NCBI GenBank assembly: GCA_019424135.1
Contig: JAHYZZ010000011.1
Location: 5,068 to 57,086, forward strand
DNA: 52,019 bases
From: Lachnospiraceae bacterium
GTDB lineage: Bacteria; Bacillota; Clostridia; Lachnospirales; Lachnospiraceae
Direction: 5' to 3'
Below, piece by piece: positions 32,757 through 40,968 of the stretch. How positions within the stretch are numbered: position 1 is the stretch's first letter; each line of letters starts with the position of its first letter. The notes below the pieces were generated by a model. It saw only the letters and a list, made by a program, of their open reading frames with translations, did no database searches and had not been told where the DNA came from. The translations under genes were made by a program, and so were the position numbers.

Positions 32757-34073
32757 ATGGATTTATTTGACTATATGCGCGAGCAGACAAGGGAAAAGGA
32801 AGCGCCTCTTGCATCAAGATTACGGCCTGTGACTCTGGAAGAGGTGGTGGGACAGCAGCATATCATCGGAAAGGATAAACTTTTATATCGGGCAATCAAG
32901 GCAGATAAGCTGAGCTCTGTTATTTTTTATGGCCCTCCGGGGACGGGAAAGACAACATTGGCAAAGGTTATCGCCCATACGACCAGTGCAGAGTTTACAC
33001 AGATTAACGCTACATCTGCCGGGAAAAAAGATATGGAAGAAGTGGTAAAAAAAGCCCAGGATCTGCAGGGAATGTATCAGAAAAAGACGATTTTATTCAT
33101 CGATGAGATTCACCGTTTCAATAAAGGACAGCAGGACTATCTTCTGCCTTTTGTGGAAGACGGGACGATCATCCTGATTGGCGCCACCACTGAAAATCCC
33201 TATTTTGAAGTAAACGGTGCTTTGATATCACGGTCTGTCATTTTTGAACTGTATCCGCTGGAGCCGGAAGACATCAAAACATTGATCCGCAGGGCGGTCT
33301 ACGATGAAGAAAAGGGAATGGGCAGCTACCAGGCTGTGATCGAGGAGGATGCTCTCGACTTTCTTGCTGATATTTGCGGAGGAGATGCCAGGAGTGCATT
33401 GAACGCCGTGGAACTGGGAATCTTGACTACAGAGCGCAGTGAAGATGGGAACATCCATCTGACACTTCAAGTGGCGGGTGAGTGTATCCAGAAGCGAGTG
33501 GTTCATTATGATAAGACGGGAGATAATCATTATGACACGATCTCTGCCTTTATTAAGAGCATGAGAGGGTCTGATCCGGATGCGGCGGTTTATTATCTGG
33601 CCAAAATGCTTTATGCGGGTGAGGATATTAAGTTTATTGCCCGCAGGATCATGATCTGTGCATCTGAGGACGTGGGAAATGCAGATCCAATGGCTCTTAC
33701 TGTAGCGGTATCGGCAGCCCAGGCGGTAGAACGGGTTGGAATGCCGGAAGCTCAGATTATATTATCTCAGGCCGTGATTTATGTGGCGACAGCGCCAAAG
33801 AGTAATTCGGCGACAAATGCCATCTTTTCTGCTATGGAAAGCGTGAAGACAAGAAAAACCACAGTACCGGTACATCTTAGGGATGCCCATTATCAAGGCG
33901 CTGGAAAACTGGGACGAGGGATTGGTTATCAATATGCTCATGACTATCCTTTGCATTATGTGAAGCAGCAGTATCTGCCGGATGAGATCGTGGATGCAAG
34001 ATTTTATGAACCAGGCGAAAATGGACATGAAAAAGAAATCAAAGAATGGATGAGGAGGATCAGGGGTGAGTAG
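32757..34073 (+). CDS. rarA: Replication-associated recombination protein A (RarA/MgsA)
   Basis: This 438-residue AAA+ ATPase of the clamp-loader clade acts at stalled replication forks. It has Walker A GPPGTGKT at 59-66, Walker B FIDEIHRF, sensor 1 GATTENPYFE and, near the C-terminus, the HLRDAHY and GRGIGYQYAHDYP segments characteristic of MgsA/RarA. The N-terminus PLASRLRPVTLEEVVGQ is also typical. Its stop codon lies in the loop of the terminator that follows. Confidence 0.96.
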   Translation: MDLFDYMREQTREKEAPLASRLRPVTLEEVVGQQHIIGKDKLLYRAIKADKLSSVIFYGPPGTGKTTLAKVIAHTTSAEFTQINATSAGKKDMEEVVKKAQDLQGMYQKKTILFIDEIHRFNKGQQDYLLPFVEDGTIILIGATTENPYFEVNGALISRSVIFELYPLEPEDIKTLIRRAVYDEEKGMGSYQAVIEEDALDFLADICGGDARSALNAVELGILTTERSEDGNIHLTLQVAGECIQKRVVHYDKTGDNHYDTISAFIKSMRGSDPDAAVYYLAKMLYAGEDIKFIARRIMICASEDVGNADPMALTVAVSAAQAVERVGMPEAQIILSQAVIYVATAPKSNSATNAIFSAMESVKTRKTTVPVHLRDAHYQGAGKLGRGIGYQYAHDYPLHYVKQQYLPDEIVDARFYEPGENGHEKEIKEWMRRIRGE

Positions 34074-34088
34074 TCACTCCTGTTTTTT
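34061..34088 (+). terminator. Terminator overlapping the rarA stop codon
   Basis: CAGGGGTGA (34061-34069) pairs with TCACTCCTG (34074-34082) with one G-U pair, and T6 follows. The four-base loop GTAG includes the TAG stop codon. Confidence 0.82.
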
Positions 34089-34126
34089 CGTAGAAAAGCT
34101 GCTTTGGCAGTATGCTTGGTTCAACC

Positions 34127-34155
34127 TTGACTTTGCAGTCGCAATCTACTATAAT
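34127..34155 (+). promoter_or_regulatory. SigA promoter of the Crp/Fnr-type regulator
   Basis: TTGACT (34127-34132) and a perfect TATAAT (34150-34155) are 17 bases apart. Confidence 0.85.
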
Positions 34156-34166
34156 TTATAAAATAT

Positions 34167-34180
34167 GTTGGATTTCCAAC
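34167..34180 (+). promoter_or_regulatory. 14-bp palindrome, candidate operator
   Basis: GTTGGATTTCCAAC has perfect 6-bp arms with a TT centre. It begins about 12 bases after the -10 box, where a bound repressor would block transcription. Autoregulation by the adjacent Crp/Fnr-type protein is the simplest idea. It is not the classical FNR or CRP site. Confidence 0.6.
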
Positions 34181-34195
34181 AAAAGGAGAAGGGCT

Positions 34196-34855
34196 TTGAA
34201 TAATAGACAGGATTTATTTGAAACAATGCCATTATTTCAGGGAATACGTGCAGAAGACAGAGAAAGAATGCTACAGTGTCTTGGCGGAAGAAGAAGATGC
34301 TTCCGGAAGGGGGAGATGGTTTTGGCAGAAGATGATCCGCCAAAAAAGATGGGTATTTTGTTGAAGGGGAGTCTGCAGGTCATAAAAGAAGACGTGTTTG
34401 GAAACAGAAATATTGTAGAAATACTGGCACCGGGGGATTTGTTTGGGGCTGCATTTGCCTGTGCCGGCGTACAAAGAAGTCCGGTCAGTGTAATGGCTGG
34501 GGAGGCGGCAGAGCTTTTTTTGATGGACATCAGGCATGTTCTGGAAATGTGTCCCACATCCTGTCCGTTTCACAGTCGACTGCTTCAGAATATGATTGCC
34601 CTTTTGGCTCGGAAGAACGTGTCGTTGAATGAAAAAATTGAGCATTTATCTCGAAGAAGCACCAGAGAGAAACTGCTTTCTTATCTCTCTGAAACAGCTA
34701 AGAAGGAAGGAAAACGGCATTTTTTTATTCCATTTAACCGGCAGGAGCTGGCTGATTATCTGTGTGTGGAGAGGAGCGCTATGTCGGCAGAGCTTTCAAA
34801 ACTTCGCGGGGAAGGACTCCTGGACTATAAGAGGAGTGAATTTTGGCTTATTTGA
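34196..34855 (+). CDS. Crp/Fnr-family transcriptional regulator
   Basis: The product from TTG 34196 has 219 residues: a cyclic-nucleotide-binding-like beta barrel (about 12-125, with GEMVLAEDDPPKKMGILLKGSL and the LAPGDLFG segment), a dimerisation helix, and a C-terminal winged helix (FNRQELADYLCVERSAMSAELSKL as recognition helix). No cysteine cluster for an Fe-S centre is present at the N-terminus, so it is not FNR-like in sensing. The ligand is unknown; heme, nitric oxide or redox sensing is common in such clostridial proteins. TTG is preferred over ATG 34112 because GGAG lies 7 bases upstream and the ATG lies before the likely promoter. Confidence 0.88.
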   Translation: MNNRQDLFETMPLFQGIRAEDRERMLQCLGGRRRCFRKGEMVLAEDDPPKKMGILLKGSLQVIKEDVFGNRNIVEILAPGDLFGAAFACAGVQRSPVSVMAGEAAELFLMDIRHVLEMCPTSCPFHSRLLQNMIALLARKNVSLNEKIEHLSRRSTREKLLSYLSETAKKEGKRHFFIPFNRQELADYLCVERSAMSAELSKLRGEGLLDYKRSEFWLI

Positions 34856-34873
34856 TATTAAAAAAGAAGAAGA

Positions 34874-34902
34874 TTGTATTTTCGTATTTCAGAGATTATA
34901 AT
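34874..34902 (+). promoter_or_regulatory. SigA promoter of the 97-aa protein
   Basis: TTGTAT (34874-34879) and TATAAT (34897-34902) are 17 bases apart, placed just after the regulator's stop. Confidence 0.65.
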
Positions 34903-34937
34903 TTAATTGTAGATTTTTTAAGACAGGAGGAAATGTC

Positions 34938-35231
34938 ATGAAGGTATATGATGCAGTCAATAAGACAGAAGTAGAGGTGGACGGGACCAAAGGTCTGATT
35001 GAAAAGATGAAGGAAGGACGACAGGTGGATCTGTACTTAAATGAGAAAAAGTCAGATGAAGATGGATATATGTCCTGGGATGTAGAACATTGGTCCAGCG
35101 TTGACGGGAAACGGTTTATCCGCTGCTATTCCCTGGAGGGAAGAGTTTTAAGCGAATCTACCGGTCATAACATCTATGACTTGCAAAATGATTTTAAGCC
35201 GGAAGAAGCAAAGAAAGTAGAATTAAGTTAA
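34938..35231 (+). CDS. Conserved-looking 97-aa protein, unknown function
   Basis: This soluble 97-residue protein has no signal or membrane segment. It has several Trp/Tyr/Asp-rich beta-like stretches (YMSWDVEHWSSVDGKRFIRC) and an acidic C-terminus. GACAGGAGGAAATGTC provides a strong ribosome site. It has its own promoter and lies beside a Crp/Fnr regulator, so it may be a target. Its stop directly abuts that of the minus-strand VWA gene, without a base between them. I do not recognise the family. Confidence 0.78.
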   Translation: MKVYDAVNKTEVEVDGTKGLIEKMKEGRQVDLYLNEKKSDEDGYMSWDVEHWSSVDGKRFIRCYSLEGRVLSESTGHNIYDLQNDFKPEEAKKVELS

Positions 35232-36986
35232 TTATGCACCGGTAAGCTTTCTTATCTGGCGCCTTATAAGCGTTCCGGCGGCGTTGCCGAAATGCTCCAT
35301 TTTTTCAATACGTACAAAATCGCTGCCGAAGATTTCTTTGGCAGCTTTTGTATTGCCATCATCCCCAGTCAAAATGGCGCAAACAGTTGTTCCCTGGCGC
35401 CGAAGTTTTTTCACCTCCAAAGCGGTATCATCTATTCCGGCCTGTCCGGAGTAGTCTCGACCGGTCAAATGATTTTTAGAAGCACCGGCCGGGATGATCC
35501 TGTCATCATTTGGGGAAGCGTCGGTCAATATGATCAGAAGCCGGTTTTTGCCAGGTGCATTTTCCATCAAACATCCGGCTGCGCGCAAAGCTAATCCGTC
35601 CCTGTTCCATCCGGCGGCAAAATACCCTAAGATGGAGGAGGGGTCATCGGAGGATTCGTAAGTGCAAAAGCGGCGGAGGACAGTATATCCCCGGGTGCTG
35701 AAATAGGAAAAGACCTGGACAGGTATCTGGCTAAGGCGGAGACTGCGGGCGATGAGATATCCCTGGGCTGCGATAAGCTCTTGATTTTCCATGCGTGAGG
35801 CAGAGGCATCTAGCATCAGGTCTACGGAAAAGTCGGCGGAAGGCTTTGGCAGGGGGGACGTGAAGATAAATGGATCATTTAAATATAAGCCTCTCCATAT
35901 TCTGGAAGGAGAGAGCATTCCTGTCCGGTTTTGCACATGGAGGGGTTGGGGGCAGACGAGGAGTGCGTTTTGGATCTGCTCGCGTATTTTTTGAATGCAG
36001 GTGTGGTAAAACTGTCGTCTGGAGCGGAAGTGCGCCAGATTTTTGCGAGTTTGTGCTTTAGCATCTTCACGAAATTTAACTGCCTGGGAATCAAATGCAG
36101 GGGAGGAAGGAAGTTCTCCTTCAGCAAAATATAAATGACAATTTTTGTGGGCATCCCGGCAGAGCCTTTTTTCAATGTTTTCCTGTTCAATATCAGAGAA
36201 AATAGAGGGACCGAAACATTCTTCAATGTACGTTAGGTCCCGGGAATGAATACTTGACCGAAAACCACGAGAGGCTGATGGGGATAAAGATCCTGCGGCG
36301 GAACCGGAAGATCTGGGAAAAGTCAGCATAGATTCTGTCCGGAGCAGTTTTATCGGTGCTTTTTTTGATTCTATGAGGTGCGGAAGGTGCCGCCAGAAGT
36401 TGGTGAGAAGAGAAGGATGTCTGGAGGAGGCATGAAAATGAAAATATTTGCGAAAAACTTCAAATAGATGACTTGTAATTTCCTGGGCAGACCAGGAGGC
36501 ATCTCCGCTTAGGGCAAGGAAGAGGCTTTTTTCCCAGGGAATGATAAGTCCGGTTTCTTTTCCCAGAATCTGGCGGCAGCGGGCTGCCTGAAGGGCATAT
36601 ACCAGGCTGTTTGCAGCCATCCACTGTTGGCGTGACATAGAGGATTCCTGGAGAAAGAATCGGTGGGCGTACTCCTCGCGCAGTTCTTTTAAGACCGGGC
36701 GCAGGGGAGATTCTTTCTGATAGGCACAGTCCTCCAGGGTAATAAAGGAAAGACCTTCCAAGGTTTCCCGGAAAAAAGAGGTCTGCAGAGTTTCAAAGAA
36801 GGGGGCCAGAATGGAAAAGTCATACCATTTATGGATATACCCGATGATAGAGTTCAAATAAACGTCCGGTTGTCCATCCTGCAGAAGGGCCACAAAGGGA
36901 GGGTGAAAGGTATAATCTTCTGCAGCGGTCCATATGAGATTGAAGGCTCGTTTCTGTGTGCCGGCATATGTACGTATGTTTTCCAT
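35232..36986 (-). CDS. VWA-domain protein partnered with a MoxR ATPase
   Basis: This 584-residue protein has a long helical, variable N-terminal part and a C-terminal von Willebrand A domain. The metal-site (MIDAS) motif DASAS is at 393-397, and the later TDAS at 488-491 supplies a further MIDAS residue. No membrane segment is present. This resembles the VWA partner of MoxR-type systems (NorD/CobT/ViaA-like), where ATPase and VWA protein together remodel or insert cofactors into a target. The target is not encoded nearby. It starts 31 bases after the ATPase gene on the same strand, so the two form an operon. Confidence 0.85.
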   Translation of the reverse strand: MENIRTYAGTQKRAFNLIWTAAEDYTFHPPFVALLQDGQPDVYLNSIIGYIHKWYDFSILAPFFETLQTSFFRETLEGLSFITLEDCAYQKESPLRPVLKELREEYAHRFFLQESSMSRQQWMAANSLVYALQAARCRQILGKETGLIIPWEKSLFLALSGDASWSAQEITSHLFEVFRKYFHFHASSRHPSLLTNFWRHLPHLIESKKAPIKLLRTESMLTFPRSSGSAAGSLSPSASRGFRSSIHSRDLTYIEECFGPSIFSDIEQENIEKRLCRDAHKNCHLYFAEGELPSSPAFDSQAVKFREDAKAQTRKNLAHFRSRRQFYHTCIQKIREQIQNALLVCPQPLHVQNRTGMLSPSRIWRGLYLNDPFIFTSPLPKPSADFSVDLMLDASASRMENQELIAAQGYLIARSLRLSQIPVQVFSYFSTRGYTVLRRFCTYESSDDPSSILGYFAAGWNRDGLALRAAGCLMENAPGKNRLLIILTDASPNDDRIIPAGASKNHLTGRDYSGQAGIDDTALEVKKLRRQGTTVCAILTGDDGNTKAAKEIFGSDFVRIEKMEHFGNAAGTLIRRQIRKLTGA

Positions 36987-37017
36987 AATTTGTTTTCCTT
37001 CACTTTCTGTGTTTAGA

Positions 37018-37920
37018 TTAATGTAAAAAGATCGTATTCCGGTCGGCTTTTTTGGAAATACGAGATGAAATAATGTCCCTTGTCAGAGTTTGTTCATAGG
37101 AATCAGGGGTTTTATTTGTAAGGCCCATATCAAGCGCGGGATATGGAGAGAGTCCGCCGTGGATCATCAAAAGGGCGCCCAGAAGTCCACGAAGATCCAA
37201 TACTTTTTCTGATAATTCTCCACTCTTGCATTTTTTTCGAATGTCGATGAACAGAGCGGTAAATTGATGCAGGTATTCCTGTTTCAGGTCTGGAAATTCT
37301 CTGGACAGAAATTTTTCCAGATTGTCTTCTGATATCTCAGGCATCTGCAGGATCATAAACCGGGAGGCCAGTGCTTCATTGAGCTCCCGGGTACCGGCAT
37401 AGCCGTAATTCATGGTTGCCAGGAATCTGGCGGCATTGCTTTTTTTGACTGTTTGATATCCCGGAATCTGGATGGATCCACGAAAATCCAACACAGAATG
37501 GAGGACGGCGAGGGATTCGTTGCGCGCCATGTTTATCTCATCTAGGATGCAAAAGCCACCTTTTTGTGCACTTTGGCAGACCGGACCGGGACGAAAGACA
37601 ACTTTGCCATTTTGAAAGGTATCGGTGCCCAGCATGGAGGCGGCGTCTGCATGAATATGCAAAGATACATTAAAGACAGGGCGTCCAAAAGCATAGGCCA
37701 AGTTTTCGGCCAGTACATTTTTTCCGGTTGCTTTTTGTCCCGCCAGGAGTAGATTCTGCCCGGATAGAAGCGCCGATGCGGCTTGTTCCCAGATCTTTCG
37801 CCCGTAGTAGAAATAGCGTGGTTTTATGGTGGTGCCGCAAGGCGGATATTGAGTTCGATATTCTTCAATGCCTTTAATAATGTGGGGAGAAACATTTTCT
37901 TTTTTTAAAAAATCTAGCAT
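37018..37920 (-). CDS. MoxR-type AAA+ ATPase with GKN Walker A
   Basis: This 300-residue AAA+ protein of the MoxR/NorQ group has Walker A GQKATGKN at 61-68, Walker B ILDEIN near 124-129, and the sensor region ATMNYGYAGTRELNEALASRF. The Walker A Ser/Thr is replaced by Asn68 (codon AAT), while the rest of the motif is intact. In most P-loop proteins that residue binds Mg; whether Asn is normal for this subfamily must be checked, and I suspect it is. GGAAGGAAGG precedes the ATG. It pairs with the VWA gene downstream. Confidence 0.88.
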   Translation of the reverse strand: MLDFLKKENVSPHIIKGIEEYRTQYPPCGTTIKPRYFYYGRKIWEQAASALLSGQNLLLAGQKATGKNVLAENLAYAFGRPVFNVSLHIHADAASMLGTDTFQNGKVVFRPGPVCQSAQKGGFCILDEINMARNESLAVLHSVLDFRGSIQIPGYQTVKKSNAARFLATMNYGYAGTRELNEALASRFMILQMPEISEDNLEKFLSREFPDLKQEYLHQFTALFIDIRKKCKSGELSEKVLDLRGLLGALLMIHGGLSPYPALDMGLTNKTPDSYEQTLTRDIISSRISKKADRNTIFLH

Positions 37921-38060
37921 AGATCAGAGTCCTTCCTTCCATATTTTTCTGACAGAAGTATTATAGCATTATGAAGTGTATTTGAGAAGAAGAGAGAAAA
38001 AGGTGAAAATAGATCAAGATAACAAGATGAGAAAAATTTTTGAATGGATAAGATACCTCC

Positions 38061-38088
38061 TTTACTTTTGCTGTCAAAATGATATAAT
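38061..38088 (+). promoter_or_regulatory. Candidate SigA promoter of the CstA-type gene
   Basis: A perfect TATAAT (38083-38088) is preceded by TTTACT (38061-38066) at 16 bases; the -35 is weak. Confidence 0.5.
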
Positions 38089-38143
38089 ATAAAATCGTGT
38101 GAAAATTTATACATATGGAATGAGAGGAAAAGGAGGAATACAT

Positions 38144-39625
38144 ATGCAGACTTTTTTGATTGGCCTTGTGATCTTATTTGTCGGTGCAGCACTGTATGGA
38201 AAATTCTGTGAAAGAGTTTTCGGACCTGACGACAGAAAGACACCGGCTTACACAAAGCAAGACGGACTTGACTATGTTCCAATGAGGGAGTGGAAAAATA
38301 GTCTGATTAATCTTTTGAATATCGCAGGGACCGGACCGATCCTTGGACCGATTCAAGGAATTTTGTTTGGACCGATTGCGTTTCTTACGATTCCGATCGG
38401 AAATGTGATTGGCGGGGCGATGCACGATTATTTTTCTGGCATGATCTGCTTGCGGGATGGAGGAACCCAGATGCCGGATATGATCCGCAAATACAGTAAC
38501 AAAGGTGTTTATACCGTTTATCAGATTTTCTGCAGCCTGCTGCTTTTGTTGGTTGGCGCAGTGTTTATTTATACACCAGGTGATATTGCGGCAACCCAGG
38601 TGTTTGGTTTTGACGGAGCTGCTACTTCCGTTTCTACCTGGGTAATCTATGGGGTGATTTTTGTTTATTATCTGATTGCGACCTTGTTTCCGATTGACAA
38701 GATCATCGGACGGATTTATCCGATTTTCGGTGCAATTTTGTTGTTCTCAGCAATTGGCGTGTTTATTGGACTCTTTGTAAAGGGATATCCGCTGATTAAT
38801 ATATGGGATAACTGGAATGGCGTGATGGTGTCTTATGGTGATTATTTTGAGGCGAATCATTTTATTCCGATTTTCTTTATTACTGTCGCTTGTGGTATCC
38901 TGTCGGGCTTCCATTCTACACAGACGGCGATTATTTCACGTACGATGAAGAGTGAGCGCCAGGGACGCACGACCTTTTATAATATGATGGTTCTGGAAGG
39001 TTTCATTGCAATGGTATGGGCTGCAGGAGCCATGGGAGTTTACAACCTGGGACTTCAGGCTGCAGATGCCTCGCTTGCAACAGCTACGATAGGTGTGATC
39101 TGCAAGGATATCCTGGGAAATGTGGGTGGTATTATCGCACTGATTGGTGTGATTGTTCTTCCGATTACATCTGGAGATACAGCGCTTCGTTCCCTTCGTA
39201 TGGCAGTGGCAGATGCACTGCATCTGGATCAGAAAAATGTAAGAAAACGGCTGACACTTGCAGCAATTATCTTCATTCTGGTAGCAGTGATCCTGGTGTT
39301 TGCAAAGAGCAATGCAGAAGGATTCAACATCCTGTGGCGGTACTTCGCTTGGTCAAACCAGAGCCTGTCATTGTTTGCATTTTTGGCAATTTCAGTTTGG
39401 ATGTTTGAAAACAACAAGACAAAATTTGTATGGATGCCCCTGATTCCTGGCGCATGGTACACATTCATCACTGTCACATATATCGTAAACGCAAAAATCG
39501 GCTTTAACGTACCGTGGGGCGCAGCTTATGTGATTGGTGTGATTGCAGCCGCCGTTTATGTAGGCGTGATCATCTGGTATGGAAAAAAACGCGCTGCCAG
39601 AAAGGCATCTAAGGGACAAGAATAA
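38144..39625 (+). CDS. CstA-family carbon starvation/peptide-pyruvate transporter
   Basis: This 493-residue membrane protein belongs to the CstA family (short clostridial form; enterobacterial CstA and BtsT are about 700). Signatures are IAGTGPILGPIQG near 70 and GNVIGGAMHDYFSGM, followed by many hydrophobic segments (about 14). Family members import pyruvate or peptides under carbon limitation; the exact substrate here is unknown. AAAGGAGGAATACAT lies before the ATG at 38144; a longer frame from 38099 would add residues encoded by the leader. Confidence 0.92.
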   Translation: MQTFLIGLVILFVGAALYGKFCERVFGPDDRKTPAYTKQDGLDYVPMREWKNSLINLLNIAGTGPILGPIQGILFGPIAFLTIPIGNVIGGAMHDYFSGMICLRDGGTQMPDMIRKYSNKGVYTVYQIFCSLLLLLVGAVFIYTPGDIAATQVFGFDGAATSVSTWVIYGVIFVYYLIATLFPIDKIIGRIYPIFGAILLFSAIGVFIGLFVKGYPLINIWDNWNGVMVSYGDYFEANHFIPIFFITVACGILSGFHSTQTAIISRTMKSERQGRTTFYNMMVLEGFIAMVWAAGAMGVYNLGLQAADASLATATIGVICKDILGNVGGIIALIGVIVLPITSGDTALRSLRMAVADALHLDQKNVRKRLTLAAIIFILVAVILVFAKSNAEGFNILWRYFAWSNQSLSLFAFLAISVWMFENNKTKFVWMPLIPGAWYTFITVTYIVNAKIGFNVPWGAAYVIGVIAAAVYVGVIIWYGKKRAARKASKGQE

Positions 39626-39649
39626 ACTCTATTAATAGGTAAAAGAATG

Positions 39650-39678
39650 AAAAGAAGCAGGGAAAGCCTGCTTCTTTT
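39650..39678 (+). terminator. Terminator after the CstA-type gene
   Basis: AAAAGAAGCAGG (39650-39661) pairs with CCTGCTTCTTTT (39667-39678). The repeat copy C starts on the very next base. Confidence 0.88.
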
Positions 39679-39766
39679 CATTTGGGTACAGGGCATTTTC
39701 CATTTAGGTACACCCTTAGTTGCAAATTAGGACGTAGACCTTTTGAAAAAGATTACGTCCTAATTG
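39679..39766 (+). repeat. Dispersed intergenic repeat, copy C
   Basis: It begins with the same 24 bases as copy A (CATTTGGGTACAGGGC...TTCCA), then CATTTAGGTACACC, and a hairpin with arms 39723-39737 and 39753-39766 (two differences). The loop sequence resembles the reverse complement of the copy A loop, so the hairpin is inverted with respect to the GGTACAGGG block. It lies between a terminator and the hrcA promoter. Confidence 0.85.
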
Positions 39767-39787
39767 TAAAAATTTGAAGAAATAGTG

Positions 39788-39816
39788 TTGACAAACAAAA
39801 TGCATAGTGCTAAATT
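39788..39816 (+). promoter_or_regulatory. SigA promoter of the hrcA-dnaK operon
   Basis: A perfect TTGACA (39788-39793) and TAAATT (39811-39816) are 17 bases apart. The CIRCE operator follows within 15 bases. Confidence 0.88.
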
Positions 39817-39830
39817 AATAGTCGAAGATG

Positions 39831-39857
39831 TTAGCACTCGAATTTAGAGAGTGCTAA
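39831..39857 (+). promoter_or_regulatory. CIRCE operator
   Basis: TTAGCACTC, nine bases, GAGTGCTAA: a perfect match to the CIRCE consensus bound by HrcA. It lies at the transcript start and thereby represses the operon without heat stress. Confidence 0.98.
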
Positions 39858-39883
39858 TAAAAAATCCGAAAGGAGGCAGACGG

Positions 39884-40939
39884 ATGGTGGCAGATCATGG
39901 ACTGAGTGAGCGGAAGCTTAAGATTCTTCACGCGATTATCCAGAATTATCTGGAAACTGGCGAACCGGTAGGATCCAGAACCATATCTAAGTATACGGAT
40001 TTGAATTTAAGTTCGGCTACGATTCGCAATGAGATGGCGGATCTGGAAGAGTTGGGCTATATTCTCCAGCCTCATACGTCAGCAGGAAGAATCCCTTCGG
40101 ATCAGGGCTATCGCCTCTATGTGGATATGCTGATGGAGGAAAAGGAGCAGGAGTTAAGCGAAATGCAGGAGCAGATGCTGGATAAGGCTGATAAGATGGA
40201 GCAGCTTTTAAGGCAGGCAGCCAGAGTTCTGGCAAACAATACGAATTATGCGACGATGGTTTCGACTCCTGTGAGTAATGCCAATAAGCTGAAATTCATC
40301 CAGCTGTCAGCGGTAGATGAGGAGCAGATCATTGCAGTCATCATGCTGGGGGGCAACGTGATCAAGAATAAGATCATCAATGTGGAAGAGCCTTTAAGTA
40401 ATGAAAATCTTCTAAAGTTAAATATGCTGCTAAATACAACACTGACCGGGATGTCTATAGAAGAAATTAACCTGGGGCTGATCGCCAGGCTGAAAGAACA
40501 GGCCGGGATTCATAGTGAGGTAGTTGGAAATGTGCTGGATGCGGTGGCGGAAGTCATCCAGGTAGACAATGATATGCAGATTTATACCAGCGGGGCAACC
40601 AACATCTTTAAGTATCCGGAGCTCAGTGATAAACAAAGCGCCCAAGAGATTATCAGTGCATTTGAAGAAAAGCAGCAGTTGAATGAACTGGTCACACAGA
40701 CACTGGCAAGAGAGGATAACACAGGTATCCAGGTATACATCGGAGATGAAACTCCGGTTCAGAACATGAAGGACTGCAGTGTCGTAACCGCTACTTATGA
40801 ATTAGGAGAAGGCATGAAGGGAACGATAGGTATTATCGGACCCAAACGTATGGATTATGAACATGTGCTCAAATCCATGAAACGTCTTCAAAATGAGCTG
40901 GATCAAATGTTTCATAAAAAAGATGAGAATGAGACATAG
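39884..40939 (+). CDS. hrcA: Heat-inducible transcription repressor HrcA
   Basis: This 351-residue repressor binds CIRCE. The N-terminal winged helix (LSERKLKILHAIIQNYLETGEPVGSRTISK...LSSATIRNEMADLEELGYI) and SAGRIPSDQGYRLYVD are the hallmark. The remainder is the GAF-like HrcA domain. AAAGGAGGCAGACGG precedes the ATG at 39884; an earlier GTG in frame (39851) lies inside the CIRCE operator and is rejected. grpE follows at 40969. Confidence 0.97.
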   Translation: MVADHGLSERKLKILHAIIQNYLETGEPVGSRTISKYTDLNLSSATIRNEMADLEELGYILQPHTSAGRIPSDQGYRLYVDMLMEEKEQELSEMQEQMLDKADKMEQLLRQAARVLANNTNYATMVSTPVSNANKLKFIQLSAVDEEQIIAVIMLGGNVIKNKIINVEEPLSNENLLKLNMLLNTTLTGMSIEEINLGLIARLKEQAGIHSEVVGNVLDAVAEVIQVDNDMQIYTSGATNIFKYPELSDKQSAQEIISAFEEKQQLNELVTQTLAREDNTGIQVYIGDETPVQNMKDCSVVTATYELGEGMKGTIGIIGPKRMDYEHVLKSMKRLQNELDQMFHKKDENET

Positions 40940-40968
40940 CAAGTATAAAAGGAAAGGTGGAAGAACCC

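Noticed and set aside
34112..34195. ATG 34112 as start of the Crp/Fnr gene
   Set aside because: It lies upstream of the likely -35/-10, so it would not be on the transcript. TTG 34196 has a ribosome site.
39851..39883. GTG 39851 as hrcA start
   Set aside because: It is inside the CIRCE element; ATG 39884 has AAAGGAGG and gives the normal N-terminus.
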